Shown in pieces: positions 8,542 to 17,469 of a stretch of 60,657 bases of DNA. Location of the stretch: assembly GCA_902826835.1 (NCBI GenBank), contig CADEGH010000007.1, forward strand, positions 194,678 through 255,334, read 5' to 3'. How positions within the stretch are numbered: position 1 is the stretch's first letter; every line of letters begins with the position of its first letter. The position numbers and the translations under genes were made by a program. Source of the DNA: an uncultured bacterium. GTDB taxonomy: Bacteria; Planctomycetota; GCA-002687715. Under the pieces are notes generated by a model, which did not search any database, was not told the origin of the DNA, and saw only the letters and a list, made by a program, of their open reading frames with translations.

Positions 8542-9333
8542 ATGCCGCGACTTCGTTCCTCCCCCCTACTCCTCGGCTCCTCCCGCGGGCTGGCCGCGGC
8601 CATTTCCATGGCCGCCCACGGGAGTATCGCGGTAGGACTCGCGGCCTCCGTCTCGTTTTTTTCGACTTCCGCCTACACCGCTCGGTCGGCGGTCGAAATT
8701 TCGGACCTTCCTCGCCTGGAGTCGGAATCCGAGCCTCTGCGCCCGAGCGACCTGTCGCCCGACGCCAGCCTCTCCGCGGAAGCTCCGCCCCTGGCCCCAA
8801 ACGGGGAGAGCCCCGAACAACTTCCCGACGAGCCCGTCCTGGGTGAGCCCCCTCCCGAGCTCTTGGTGGAGGGTCCGCGGACCCCACGGGCCCTTGAGGT
8901 ATTTGGCGGACCTCCCGGATCGCTCCGGGCCTTGTCGCCGCGGCGTGATGAGGTGCTTATGCCCACTCCGGCTACCGTCATTCCTCGCGAGGTCGTGAGG
9001 GCTGACCCGAGTCCGGAGGTGCCTACCGCTACCTCGACCCCCGCCCCCGCGGCTCCGCGAACCCGTATCGCGACGCGCATCCCCGAACGGTGCAGCACCG
9101 CGCAAACGGAGGCATTGGCCGATCGGATCCGCTGGCGAGGAGTGGTGCGCGTCGATCTCGACATCGACGTGAACGGACTTCCCACGCTCCGCCAAATCGC
9201 GGTCGTCCGCGGCAAATCGGACCTGCGAATCCTCGACAGCCTCACCGCCGAAATGAAGCGGTGGCGCTTTCACCCGGGGAAGCGCGGTGAAAAGCCGGTC
9301 GAATGCTCACTCGAAGTGCTGCTCGACTTTTGA
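8542..9333 (+). CDS. TonB-like protein (C-terminal TonB domain)
   Basis: The 263-residue protein has one N-terminal hydrophobic segment (about residues 15-40), a long Pro/Glu-rich spacer (about 55-180) and a C-terminal domain of TonB/energy-transducer type. The last part carries the pattern VRVDLDIDVNGLP, then MKRWRFHPGK and a terminal beta strand. TonB proteins couple the inner-membrane proton gradient to outer-membrane receptors. It is convergent with, and seven bases from, a TonB-dependent receptor, which makes that receptor its likely partner. No ExbB or ExbD gene is in the window. Confidence 0.75.
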   Translation: MPRLRSSPLLLGSSRGLAAAISMAAHGSIAVGLAASVSFFSTSAYTARSAVEISDLPRLESESEPLRPSDLSPDASLSAEAPPLAPNGESPEQLPDEPVLGEPPPELLVEGPRTPRALEVFGGPPGSLRALSPRRDEVLMPTPATVIPREVVRADPSPEVPTATSTPAPAAPRTRIATRIPERCSTAQTEALADRIRWRGVVRVDLDIDVNGLPTLRQIAVVRGKSDLRILDSLTAEMKRWRFHPGKRGEKPVECSLEVLLDF

Positions 9334-9339
9334 CGCCGG

Positions 9340-11496
9340 TCAGAAGGTCCAGTCGAAACCGGCGATGAGGTTGATCCCAGCCTCTTGAACACCCGAGCCG
9401 TGCACGCGGTAGTCCTTGTCGGTGATGTTCTCGATCGACAGGAAGGCCTCCGATTTGGCGTCGAAGCGGTAGCCGAGGTTGACGCCGTAGATCGTGTACC
9501 CCGGAGACCCTCCTGGTGGCACACGTTGAGTGTCACGTCGATCCGAAGAGGACAGGCGATCCTGACTCGCCACCATCAGCACATTCGGTTCAATGTAGAA
9601 GGCCCCATCCGCGGTGGTCCACCGAAGTCCCACTCGACCCTGAATGGGGGCCAGACGAGTGAAAACTTCCTCGGTGAGTACGGGGGCTGAGGTTGCGAAC
9701 GCGTCGATTTGACCGTCCGTCCAAGCAAACCCACCCGAGAGGGTCCACTGGGGGGCAAAATCCCAGGCGAAACTGGCCTCGAGCCCCTGGAGGTGACCGT
9801 CTCCGCTGTTCTTCTTGGTGACGATCACGTCGGTTCCACTCATCATCCCCGTGGGGGCGCGGATGATCAGATCGTCGATGAGCAGGTGGTAGAGCGCGAC
9901 ATCAGCCCGCAACGCCTCGCACTCGTAGTGCGCCCCGAGCTCGAAGCTGATGAAATCCTCGGAGTCGAGACCGGGAGCTGGCACTTCCAACTCGCTCGAG
10001 CGAGCAATGTCGAAACGAGTGAGGTCCGAAAGGTTGGGAGCCCGGAATCCCTGCGAGACTCCACCGTAGACGCGGAGCGACTCGCAGGCTCGCCAGAGTA
10101 GACGCCCGCTCCCCACCAAGTTGGCCCATGAATCTTCCAGGTCACTCCTGACGCCGGGAGCCGCCGGATCCTCGACTTCGCGAGCTTCGGCCCGGGCCGC
10201 CGTGAACCGGAGGCCCAGTATCGCCGTCCAATCTTCGCCGAGGGCGATTTCGTCTTGGAGGTACACCCCGAGCAAGTCGTACTGGGCTTCGTCCCCCACT
10301 GGTCCCTGGATACCAATCGAAGTCAAGGTCCCAGCGGCGTTGAAGTTCTTGCGGAACGAATCGACTTCGTCGTGGGCATAGTCGAGACCGTAGGAGAGAC
10401 GTCCGATTCCGGTATGCGATCGGAAGTCGACTCCGAACAGGTAGCTACCCACGTCGAAACCGGACTTGTCGCGACGAAAGTCGTTGCGCACCCGGTCGAG
10501 GTCTTCCTCGAGGTTTTGGTAACCGAGTCGCAGCGTGATCTCGTCGGCAAATGCGTCCAACGCGCGTCCGACGAGAGTGAAGCCGAGGAGCTCCCGCTCA
10601 AAACTCAGATTGTGGCGGCGTTCGTTGCCGACCGTCGTGCCGTGATACGGCGTTCCGAAGGGCGTGCGGTGCACCCGTCCGATGTCGTTGAGCCAGCCGG
10701 CTTGCACGAGCAAACGCGCCGACCAGTGATCGTCCAGTCGAAGCACGAAGTGCGCGTCCCCGAACTGCTGAGAGTATCCGGTGTGATCCTGCGTGCCGGT
10801 GTCTCCCCCGCCATCAAGGTCGCCGAAGCTGCCACCTCCGCCACCTACGAGAAAGCCCAACCGTCCGTTGCCGACACTTCCGCGAACTTCGCCACGGGCG
10901 ACGAGGCTGTTTTCCGCGGAAGAGAATCGCGCCGCCACGCGGCGAATCCAGAAGTCTTCCGCGACCGGATCCTGCCTACGCGTGATGGCGTTGGTCACGC
11001 CGCCCACCGCGTCCGATCCCCAGAGGACCGAACTGGGGCCGAGGACGGTCTCGAGATGATCGACGGACATCCCATCTACCAATCCCCAGTACTCGTTGGG
11101 ACCCGACCGCAGGATCGAGGTGTTGAGGCGAAAGCCATCCACCAACAAGAGGGTGTGGTAGCCCGTGAGATTGCGGAGGAAAGGCGACGCCTGCCCGTAC
11201 GAGGTTCGTTGGATCACGACTCCCGGTGACTTGCGCAACACGTCCTGCACGATGCGGGCGCGCCGCAGTTCTTCGGGGTCAGGAGCAAGCGTCGCGTACG
11301 GGAGGTCGAAGGCGCGCGCCGAGCCCTTCGTGGCGGTGGAAAGATCAATCTCCAGGCGCCCTCTCAGACGCTCACTCTCCTCTTGGATTTCGAAGTCTGT
11401 GGGCTCAGGGGCGGGAGGCGGCACCGCCGCAGGATCTTGAGCCAGAACCGGGACGACGAGCGCCACCCAGGCGCCGAGCAGCCAACCTCGAATCAT
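9340..11496 (-). CDS. TonB-dependent outer-membrane receptor
   Basis: The start is the ATG at 11496, with an AGGAG box eight bases upstream and a signal peptide (MIRGWLLGAWVALVVPVLAQ), giving 718 residues. The plug domain (about residues 75-195) shows the usual signatures: DVLRKSPGVVIQ, LLVDGFRLN, and LETVLGPSSVLWGSDAVGGV. The rest is a beta-barrel ending in a terminal Phe (FDWTF), as expected for outer-membrane insertion. The substrate is not evident. Its upstream neighbour on the same strand, 62 bases away, encodes a cysteine-rich YHS-like protein, so a metal or metallophore is a reasonable guess. The TonB-like gene faces it. Confidence 0.92.
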   Translation of the reverse strand: MIRGWLLGAWVALVVPVLAQDPAAVPPPAPEPTDFEIQEESERLRGRLEIDLSTATKGSARAFDLPYATLAPDPEELRRARIVQDVLRKSPGVVIQRTSYGQASPFLRNLTGYHTLLLVDGFRLNTSILRSGPNEYWGLVDGMSVDHLETVLGPSSVLWGSDAVGGVTNAITRRQDPVAEDFWIRRVAARFSSAENSLVARGEVRGSVGNGRLGFLVGGGGGSFGDLDGGGDTGTQDHTGYSQQFGDAHFVLRLDDHWSARLLVQAGWLNDIGRVHRTPFGTPYHGTTVGNERRHNLSFERELLGFTLVGRALDAFADEITLRLGYQNLEEDLDRVRNDFRRDKSGFDVGSYLFGVDFRSHTGIGRLSYGLDYAHDEVDSFRKNFNAAGTLTSIGIQGPVGDEAQYDLLGVYLQDEIALGEDWTAILGLRFTAARAEAREVEDPAAPGVRSDLEDSWANLVGSGRLLWRACESLRVYGGVSQGFRAPNLSDLTRFDIARSSELEVPAPGLDSEDFISFELGAHYECEALRADVALYHLLIDDLIIRAPTGMMSGTDVIVTKKNSGDGHLQGLEASFAWDFAPQWTLSGGFAWTDGQIDAFATSAPVLTEEVFTRLAPIQGRVGLRWTTADGAFYIEPNVLMVASQDRLSSSDRRDTQRVPPGGSPGYTIYGVNLGYRFDAKSEAFLSIENITDKDYRVHGSGVQEAGINLIAGFDWTF

Positions 11497-11558
11497 GCAG
11501 GAGTCTCCTATTCCCGGCAACCAGGAACGGGCGCGACCCCCACGGGGTTCACCAACGG

Positions 11559-12170
11559 TCAGCCGTCTTTTTTCGGAGCGGCATCTTTCTTCGGCTCACC
11601 GGGCTTCGGCAAATTGGCGAGGGCCTTCATCGTCTTCTCGGGGTCGGCGATGACCTCTTCGGGGCAGGAGTCACAGCAGAGGTTGATGATCTGGTTTTTG
11701 TAGACCACGAAGAGATCGGGGATGACCGTCTCCTCTGGCATCACCGGGCACATCGTGTTCTTGAGGTCCACGAGCTTCGGCTCCTTGATCATCGCGAGGC
11801 GCTTGTTGGGCTCCTTCTTGAACATCCCGACACACTTCTTGCAGCAGAAGGGGATCTGGTGGCCCTGCCAGACGATGGTGTGCTCCTCCTTCGCCGGCTT
11901 GTTCATGATCGGGCAGTCGGCGAGCTTCAGGATCGAGACCTGATCCGCCGGGTAGGCGGCCTTCAGAGCGTCCGCCGGATTCTCTTTCACCTTGGCCTTG
12001 CATTGTTTGCAGCAAGTCCAGACCTTCTGGCCCTCGATCTCGGTGTAGTACGCCTTGTCGATGTCCTTCCCGGTGATGGGGCACTTGAGGTTGCCGAAGA
12101 AGGGAACCGTGGCTTTTTCTTGGGCCACGACGATCGATGACAGCACCAGCAACCAACACAGCTTGCGCAT
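11559..12170 (-). CDS. Secreted protein with three tandem YHS-like metal-binding modules
   Basis: The start is the ATG at 12170, with a GGAG box six bases upstream; the open frame extends further, but the upstream part does not look like protein. The 203 residues begin with a signal peptide (MRKLCWLLVLSSIVVAQ). Three modules follow with the same layout: CP(I/V) at Cys30, Cys86 and Cys141, then 22-24 residues later a CCxxC cluster (Cys53-57, Cys109-113, Cys165-169) and a Pro-containing tail (ENP, KEP, ADP). That matches YHS/TRASH-type domains, which bind metals, often copper. Twelve invariant cysteines in an exported protein point to metal capture or sensing in the periplasm. It is the first gene of a likely two-gene unit with the TonB-dependent receptor. 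Confidence 0.75.
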   Translation of the reverse strand: MRKLCWLLVLSSIVVAQEKATVPFFGNLKCPITGKDIDKAYYTEIEGQKVWTCCKQCKAKVKENPADALKAAYPADQVSILKLADCPIMNKPAKEEHTIVWQGHQIPFCCKKCVGMFKKEPNKRLAMIKEPKLVDLKNTMCPVMPEETVIPDLFVVYKNQIINLCCDSCPEEVIADPEKTMKALANLPKPGEPKKDAAPKKDG

Positions 12171-12263
12171 GAGTAGCTCCGATTGGGGAGGGGTCCCATG
12201 GCGAGGGAACCCGCTCCCGATGCTGGAATCTAACCCATCCCGAAGCCGTATCATTTCCGGTCC

Positions 12264-12956
12264 ATGGCCCGACCCCTCCCCCTCATCCCGGAAATCCGGG
12301 CGCTCACGGTGCTGAAGTGCGACTCGTTTGGGGCCGTGCTCCACGGGCTTCAAGCCGACGGCCCGATCGAACGGCCAGTCGCTGTCCGAGATGCCTCGGC
12401 CGGACCGGTCTGGCTCCGTCCGGTCGCCAAGATCCTCCTCGGGCGCGAAGCGAAGGCCCTTCATCGATTGGCCGGAGTGGATTCGGTACCCGAGCTTCTC
12501 ACCCGGGCCAGAGGCCTTCTGGTGCGATCCTGGGTGGATGGGCGTCCGTTGAGCGAGGGGACTCCCCCCCTGATCTACTGGTCGAGCGGTCGAAAACTGC
12601 TCCGCCAAATCCGCGCCGCCGGGGTGACCCACAACGACACACACAAACCGGAAAACTGGATCGTTCGCCCCGACGGAACTGCCGGTCTCATCGACTTCCA
12701 ACTGGCCGGATGCCACCCCCGTCCTACCGCCTGGTCACGACTGTGCGGCCTCGAAGACCTCCGTCACCTGGTGAAGCAGAAGCGTCGATTTGCCCGCGAA
12801 TCTCTCACGGCCTCGGAGAAGTCCCTGCTCACCCGCCGCTCCTGGCCGGCCCGATTTTGGCGTCGTTGGATCAAGCCCGGGTACCGGTTCGTGACGCGGG
12901 GCCTCCTGAACTGGCGGGACCGGGAAGGCCGAGGTCCGTCGCAACCGCCGCGCTGA
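12264..12956 (+). CDS. Small protein-kinase-fold enzyme (RIO/LPS-kinase-like)
   Basis: The 230-residue protein carries the core of the kinase fold without the large C-lobe. A catalytic loop THNDTHKPENW has His123, Asp125, Lys128 and Asn131, and a metal-binding DFQ (Asp144) takes the place of DFG. These residues are intact, so it should be active. The short length and the HND loop resemble bacterial kinases annotated as RIO-like or lipopolysaccharide core heptose kinases. The substrate is unknown. It is transcribed divergently from the YHS-like gene and followed 36 bases later by an acetyltransferase gene. Confidence 0.65.
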   Translation: MARPLPLIPEIRALTVLKCDSFGAVLHGLQADGPIERPVAVRDASAGPVWLRPVAKILLGREAKALHRLAGVDSVPELLTRARGLLVRSWVDGRPLSEGTPPLIYWSSGRKLLRQIRAAGVTHNDTHKPENWIVRPDGTAGLIDFQLAGCHPRPTAWSRLCGLEDLRHLVKQKRRFARESLTASEKSLLTRRSWPARFWRRWIKPGYRFVTRGLLNWRDREGRGPSQPPR

Positions 12957-12992
12957 ACTCGGTGCCGAAAAGCCCCCTACAATCCACGGCCT

Positions 12993-13427
12993 ATGCCCCA
13001 CTTCCGACTCGACGCCTTTGCCGACCTCACTTTGGCGCGCCTCTACGAAATCTTGAAGTGGCGGTCGAAGATCTTTGTTGTTGAGCAGCAGAGTCTGTAT
13101 CTGGACCTGGACGACCGGGACCAGGATGCCTGGCACCTCTCGGGCCTCGAGCAGGACCGCCTCGTCGCCTATGCCCGCTGGTACGCACACGGCTCGGCAG
13201 TGCACCTCGGAAGAGTGTTGGTCGTTCCCGAGCGCCGTGGTGGCGGCCTCGCTCGTGCGTTGATGAACCGCGCGCTATCCGAACTGAAACAACGGGAAAT
13301 CGAGATCGAAGCCCAGACCTACCTCGAGCGCTTCTACGCCAGTCTGGGCTTCGTTCGGGAGGGCGCGGACTACCTCTTGGACGGGCTTCCGCACCTCCCG
13401 ATGCGGCGCCGCCCGCCCCCTACTTGA
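12993..13427 (+). CDS. GNAT acetyltransferase, ElaA type
   Basis: The 144-residue protein matches the ElaA branch of GNAT acyltransferases. The N-terminus has LYEILKWRSKIFVVEQ, typical of ElaA, the acetyl-CoA loop is seen as VVPERRGGGLARAL (about residues 77-90), and the C-terminus has FYASLGFVREG. The natural substrate of ElaA proteins is poorly known. The last eight bases overlap the end of the biotin carrier gene on the other strand. Confidence 0.85.
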   Translation: MPHFRLDAFADLTLARLYEILKWRSKIFVVEQQSLYLDLDDRDQDAWHLSGLEQDRLVAYARWYAHGSAVHLGRVLVVPERRGGGLARALMNRALSELKQREIEIEAQTYLERFYASLGFVREGADYLLDGLPHLPMRRRPPPT

Positions 13428-13926
13428 GAGCGACGAGGGGATCGCCGTTCACGACCGTTTGGCCGTCTTTGACGAACACCGAGGCGACCGTTCCCGCGCT
13501 CGAGCTCCGGATCTCGTTCTCCATTTTCATGGCTTCGAGAATGATGAGCGGCTGACCGCTCACCACTTGGTCGCCGGGTTGCACGAGCACCTTGACGACC
13601 CGTCCGGGCATGACGCTCTTGATGGTGGCGGGGCCACGCTTGCCCGCACCTCCCTCGAGCAACCGGGCGTTTCGCGTCTGTTCGCTTTCGACAGCCAGCG
13701 CGATCTCGCGCCCTCGCAGGTTGACGCTGGTTTGTTCGGGCGGGCCGACCACCGACACTTCGTAGGCAGCGCGATCCAGAAGCAGTGACCAGAGAGACTG
13801 GCCACCTGCCCGCACCATGCTCGCATCGTAGGCCTGGCCGTCGACGAGCACGACCAGACGCCCTTCCATCTGGTCCCGCACTTCGATGTTGACGAGTCGT
13901 TCTCCGATCGAAACCACGTATTTCAT
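13420..13926 (-). CDS. Biotin carboxyl carrier subunit of an acyl-CoA carboxylase
   Basis: The 168-residue protein ends in a biotinyl domain with the modification motif EAMKMEN (the middle Lys carries biotin), flanked by the usual VMPGRVVKVLVQPGDQV and final PLVALK. The N-terminal half is a beta-rich region like the carrier subunits of propionyl-CoA carboxylases. The ATG at 13926 overlaps the stop of the biotin carboxylase gene by four bases. It is the last gene of the propionyl/methylmalonyl-CoA operon and would shuttle CO2 between the two catalytic subunits encoded just upstream. Confidence 0.9.
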   Translation of the reverse strand: MKYVVSIGERLVNIEVRDQMEGRLVVLVDGQAYDASMVRAGGQSLWSLLLDRAAYEVSVVGPPEQTSVNLRGREIALAVESEQTRNARLLEGGAGKRGPATIKSVMPGRVVKVLVQPGDQVVSGQPLIILEAMKMENEIRSSSAGTVASVFVKDGQTVVNGDPLVALK

Positions 13927-15440
13927 GCGCCCCCCCGCAGGCCACGCCGGCGGCCATCGAGCTTCCATGGATCCGAGGTCGCGGCACTCTGACCGGCGGA
14001 CGGCGCCAGCGTGGCCCGGTCGTGCCCATGATGAGCCAGCACCGCCGCCACCGCGGCCGCGTGGAGAAGACTCTCGTCCGGATTGGGCGTCGGCATGCGC
14101 GTCAACAACCCGGTGTCGTACACTCCGGAGACAAACTCCGAATTCCTGAGCACCCGCCCAAGGTAGGCGATATTGGACTTGAGGTCGGCGATCTTGAATT
14201 CGGCCAACGCCTGCCGAAGGCGGACCATCGCTTCTTCCCGATCTCTTCCCCAAGCGATGAGCTTCGCGAGGAGCGAGTCGTAGTAGAGCGACACTTCGAG
14301 TCCGGTCGCCAGCGCCGAATCGAGGCGAATCCCGGGACCACCCGGCAACGCCAAATCGCGAATAAAACCAATCGAAGGAACAAATCCCTGATCGGGATCC
14401 TCGGCGCAGATTCGGGCTTCGATCGCATGCCCTTTTTGCGCCAAGTCCGACTGACGGAACGACAGCGGCAGTCCCGCGGCCACTCGAATCTGCTCCCGGA
14501 CCAAGTCGATCCCCGTCACCATTTCGGTGACCGGATGTTCGACCTGGAGCCGCGTGTTCACTTCGAGGAAGTAGAAGTTGCGTCGGTCATCCACCAAGAA
14601 CTCGACGGTGCCGGCGCCCTCGTATTTCATAGCGCGGGCGGCGTCCACCGCGGCCTTCCCCATGGACGCCCGCAGGGCTTCGGTCATGAACGGCGACGGC
14701 GACTCCTCGATGATTTTCTGGTGCCGCCGCTGCACGCTGCACTCGCGTTCGAAGAGATGCACGTAATTGCCGTGGCGATCTCCGAAGATCTGAATCTCGA
14801 TGTGGTGCGGCCGTTCGATGAGTCGCTCGAGGTAGACGGTGCCATCGCCGAACGCGGTCATCGCCTCGCCCTGGGCTCGCTCGAAGGCGGAAACCAATTC
14901 CGATTCCTCGCGAACGGCACGAATCCCCTTGCCGCCGCCGCCCGCCGACGCCTTGAGCATCAACGGATAACCCACCGCCTTCGCGCTGGCCAACAGGGTT
15001 TCTCGTTGGATACCGTCCTGGCCGGGAACGATGGGGACTCCGGCCGCCTTCATCGTGGCGCGCGCGCGGATTTTGTCGCCCATTCCCGCGATCACTTCCG
15101 GGGAGGGCCCGATGAAGACCACGGAAGCGGCTCGGCAGGCCGCCGCGAAGTCTTCGTTCTCGGAGAGGAATCCGTAACCGGGATGGATCGCATCGGCCCC
15201 GACCGCCTTGGCGGCCTCGAGGATCTTGCCTTGATCGAGATACGAGCGCGAAGGCTCGGGAGGTCCGAGGTCGATGGCCTCGTCCGCGTAGCGAACGTGC
15301 AGCGATTTGCGGTCCACCTCGCTGAAGACCGCAACCGTGGCGATCCCCAACTCGTGCGCCGCTCGGATCACCCGAACTGCGATTTCCCCACGATTGGCCA
15401 CCAGGATCTTGCGGAACAGCGGGCGGTTCGAAGCAGCCAT
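13923..15440 (-). CDS. Biotin carboxylase subunit of an acyl-CoA carboxylase
   Basis: This 505-residue protein carboxylates biotin using ATP and bicarbonate. It has the N-terminal FRKILVANRGEIAVRV, the ATP-grasp glycine loop KASAGGGGKG and the biotin carboxylase signature EVNTRLQVEHPVTEM. The ATG at 15440 begins six bases after the carboxyltransferase stop. It has a C-terminal extension beyond a standard AccC (about 450 residues) but no biotinyl domain; the carrier is a separate gene overlapping the stop codon. The operon context makes propionyl-CoA the likely substrate of the complex. Confidence 0.95.
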   Translation of the reverse strand: MAASNRPLFRKILVANRGEIAVRVIRAAHELGIATVAVFSEVDRKSLHVRYADEAIDLGPPEPSRSYLDQGKILEAAKAVGADAIHPGYGFLSENEDFAAACRAASVVFIGPSPEVIAGMGDKIRARATMKAAGVPIVPGQDGIQRETLLASAKAVGYPLMLKASAGGGGKGIRAVREESELVSAFERAQGEAMTAFGDGTVYLERLIERPHHIEIQIFGDRHGNYVHLFERECSVQRRHQKIIEESPSPFMTEALRASMGKAAVDAARAMKYEGAGTVEFLVDDRRNFYFLEVNTRLQVEHPVTEMVTGIDLVREQIRVAAGLPLSFRQSDLAQKGHAIEARICAEDPDQGFVPSIGFIRDLALPGGPGIRLDSALATGLEVSLYYDSLLAKLIAWGRDREEAMVRLRQALAEFKIADLKSNIAYLGRVLRNSEFVSGVYDTGLLTRMPTPNPDESLLHAAAVAAVLAHHGHDRATLAPSAGQSAATSDPWKLDGRRRGLRGGA

Positions 15441-15445
15441 GTTGC

Positions 15446-16990
15446 TCACAGGGGGATGTTCCCGTGTTTCTTGGGCGGATTCCGATCCTGCTTGCTTTCG
15501 AGCAGACGGAGGGCCCGAATGAGGCGAGGCCGGGTCTCCCGCGGGTGGATGATGTCGTCGACATACCCGCGATGCGCGGCCGAAAACGGATTGCCGAACC
15601 GGTCCTGGTACTCGCGGACGAGACGCTCTTCGACCTGCGCTCGCGCCGGGCCGGCATCGTCGATTTCTTTCCGAAAGATGATCTCGACCGCCCCCTTCGA
15701 GCCCATGACCGCTATCTCTGCGCTGGGCCATGCCAAGTTCACATCGCCGCGGATGTGCTTGGAATTGAGCACGTCGTACGCTCCGCCGTAGGCCTTGCGG
15801 GTGATGACGGTGAGCTTGGGCACCGTGGACTCGCAGAACGCGTACAGCAACTTGGCTCCGTGGCGAATGATGCCTCCGTGTTCTTGCGCCACTCCGGGCA
15901 TGAAGCCGGGCACGTCTTCGAACACCACGATCGGGATGTTGAAGCAGTCGCAGAATCGCACGAAGCGGGCAGCCTTGACCGAGGCATCGATATCCAAAAC
16001 GCCCGCTAACACCGCGGGTTGGTTCGCGACGATTCCGACCACGCGACCGTCCAAGCGCGCGTAACCCACGACGATGTTCGTGGCGAAGGAGGGCATCACC
16101 TCGAAGAAGCGACCGTGGTCGACCACGCGGGTGACCACCTCTTTCATGTCGTAGGGCTTGTTGGGCTGGTCCGGAACCAAACTCTCAAGAGTGGTGTCCT
16201 CCCGGTCCGGATCGTCGGTCGCGGGGATGCGCGGCGGATCTTCTAGGTTGTTGAGAGGCAGGTACGACAGAAGTTCGCGCACCAGCGCGATCGCCTCGGC
16301 GTCGTTTTTCGCGGTGAAATGCGAAACCCCGGATCGACTCGCGTGCACTTCGGCGCCCCCGAGCGCCTCGGAAGTCACGGTTTCGTGGGTGACCGTCTTC
16401 ACCACGTTCGGCCCGGTGATGAACATGTAGGAGGTTTCCTCCACCATCACGATGAAGTCCGTGATGGCGGGGCTGTACACGGCGCCGCCGGCACAGGGTC
16501 CCATGATCACCGAGATCTGAGGCACCACCCCCGAGGCGAGGGTGTTTCGTAGGAAGATGTCGGCATAGGAACCCATGCTGTCCACCCCCTCTTGGATGCG
16601 GGCCCCTCCCGAGTCGTTCAGTCCGATGACGGGCTTCCCCGTCTTCAGGGCCATATCCATGATCTTGCAGATCTTCTTGGCATGGGTCTCCGAGAGCGAC
16701 CCTCCGAGCACCGTGAAGTCCTGCGAGAAGACGTAGACGTGCCGACCTTGAACCGTCCCGTAGCCGGTCACCACGCCGTCGCCCGGGTAGACTTTTTTGT
16801 CCATCCCGAAGTCCCGACAGCGGTGGGTGACCAACATGTCGATCTCGGTGAACGAACCGGGATCCAAGAAAAGATCGATGCGTTCCCGCGCGGTCAATTT
16901 CCCGCGCGCGTGCTGAGCTTTGATCCTCTCCGGTCCGCCGCCGAGCAGCGCCGCCTGTTTCAGCTCTTCCCACCGTTGTCGCACATCCAT
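15446..16990 (-). CDS. pccB: Acyl-CoA (probably propionyl-CoA) carboxylase, carboxyltransferase subunit
   Basis: The 514-residue protein is a full PccB-type carboxyltransferase. It moves the carboxyl group from biotin to the acyl-CoA. Both crotonase-like halves are present, with [19 protein letters not shown] and [12 protein letters not shown] in the N half, and [10 protein letters not shown] and [15 protein letters not shown] in the C half, then the typical [15 protein letters not shown]. It sits between the epimerase gene and the biotin carboxylase gene, all on the minus strand, which favours propionyl-CoA over acetyl-CoA as substrate. Confidence 0.96.
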   Translation of the reverse strand: MDVRQRWEELKQAALLGGGPERIKAQHARGKLTARERIDLFLDPGSFTEIDMLVTHRCRDFGMDKKVYPGDGVVTGYGTVQGRHVYVFSQDFTVLGGSLSETHAKKICKIMDMALKTGKPVIGLNDSGGARIQEGVDSMGSYADIFLRNTLASGVVPQISVIMGPCAGGAVYSPAITDFIVMVEETSYMFITGPNVVKTVTHETVTSEALGGAEVHASRSGVSHFTAKNDAEAIALVRELLSYLPLNNLEDPPRIPATDDPDREDTTLESLVPDQPNKPYDMKEVVTRVVDHGRFFEVMPSFATNIVVGYARLDGRVVGIVANQPAVLAGVLDIDASVKAARFVRFCDCFNIPIVVFEDVPGFMPGVAQEHGGIIRHGAKLLYAFCESTVPKLTVITRKAYGGAYDVLNSKHIRGDVNLAWPSAEIAVMGSKGAVEIIFRKEIDDAGPARAQVEERLVREYQDRFGNPFSAAHRGYVDDIIHPRETRPRLIRALRLLESKQDRNPPKKHGNIPL

Positions 16991-17014
16991 CCAGCGTCTC
17001 CGACCCGCACTATC

Positions 17015-17039
17015 GGGCGCGGGATCTTATCCCGCCCGC
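17015..17039 (-). other. Inverted repeat between epimerase and carboxyltransferase genes
   Basis: A near-perfect GC-rich inverted repeat (about 17015-17025 against 17029-17039) lies in the 57-base gap before pccB. It has no T tract. It may be an intraoperonic attenuator or an RNA-processing hairpin that adjusts the ratio of mutase to carboxylase. Confidence 0.35.
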
Positions 17040-17047
17040 GCTCCCAC

Positions 17048-17461
17048 TCACGGCTTTTGCGGTTCGCGCTCGGAAAGCTCGATCAGGACCCCCCCCGTCC
17101 CCTTCGGATGGACAAACGCCACCATCCGGCCTTCGGCGCCCGGCCGCGCCGCCTGGTCGATCAGAGGGACGCCGGCGGCCTTCAGCCGGGCCAACATGTC
17201 CGCAATGCCCTCGACCTCGAGACAGACGTGGTGGAGGCCCGGTCCCCGCTTGGCCAAAAAGCCGGTGATGGGCGATTCCGGCGAGGCCGGTTCCAAAAGC
17301 TCGACGCAGTGGTCGCCCTTCCGCATGATCGCCACCCGGACTCGTTGATCCGGTACGTGTTCAATCCCGTGGAGTTCGAAGCCGAGCAAGTCTCGCCAGG
17401 TCGCGATGGCGGGAGCGAGCTCTTGGACAGCGATCGCGACATGATTGATGCCGTGCAGCAT
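17048..17461 (-). CDS. mce: Methylmalonyl-CoA epimerase
   Basis: The 137-residue vicinal-oxygen-chelate protein begins MLHGINHVAIAV and contains GDHCVELLEP and PGLHHVCLEVE, supplying the His and Glu metal ligands typical of the epimerase. It interconverts (S)- and (R)-methylmalonyl-CoA and so links the carboxylase product to the mutase. It lies eight bases downstream of the mutase gene and 57 bases upstream of pccB, exactly where the pathway would want it. Confidence 0.92.
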   Translation of the reverse strand: MLHGINHVAIAVQELAPAIATWRDLLGFELHGIEHVPDQRVRVAIMRKGDHCVELLEPASPESPITGFLAKRGPGLHHVCLEVEGIADMLARLKAAGVPLIDQAARPGAEGRMVAFVHPKGTGGVLIELSEREPQKP

Positions 17462-17469
17462 GGGCGGTC

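Noticed and set aside
14022..15791. A 589-codon plus-strand frame
   Set aside because: It is antisense to the biotin carboxylase and carboxyltransferase genes.
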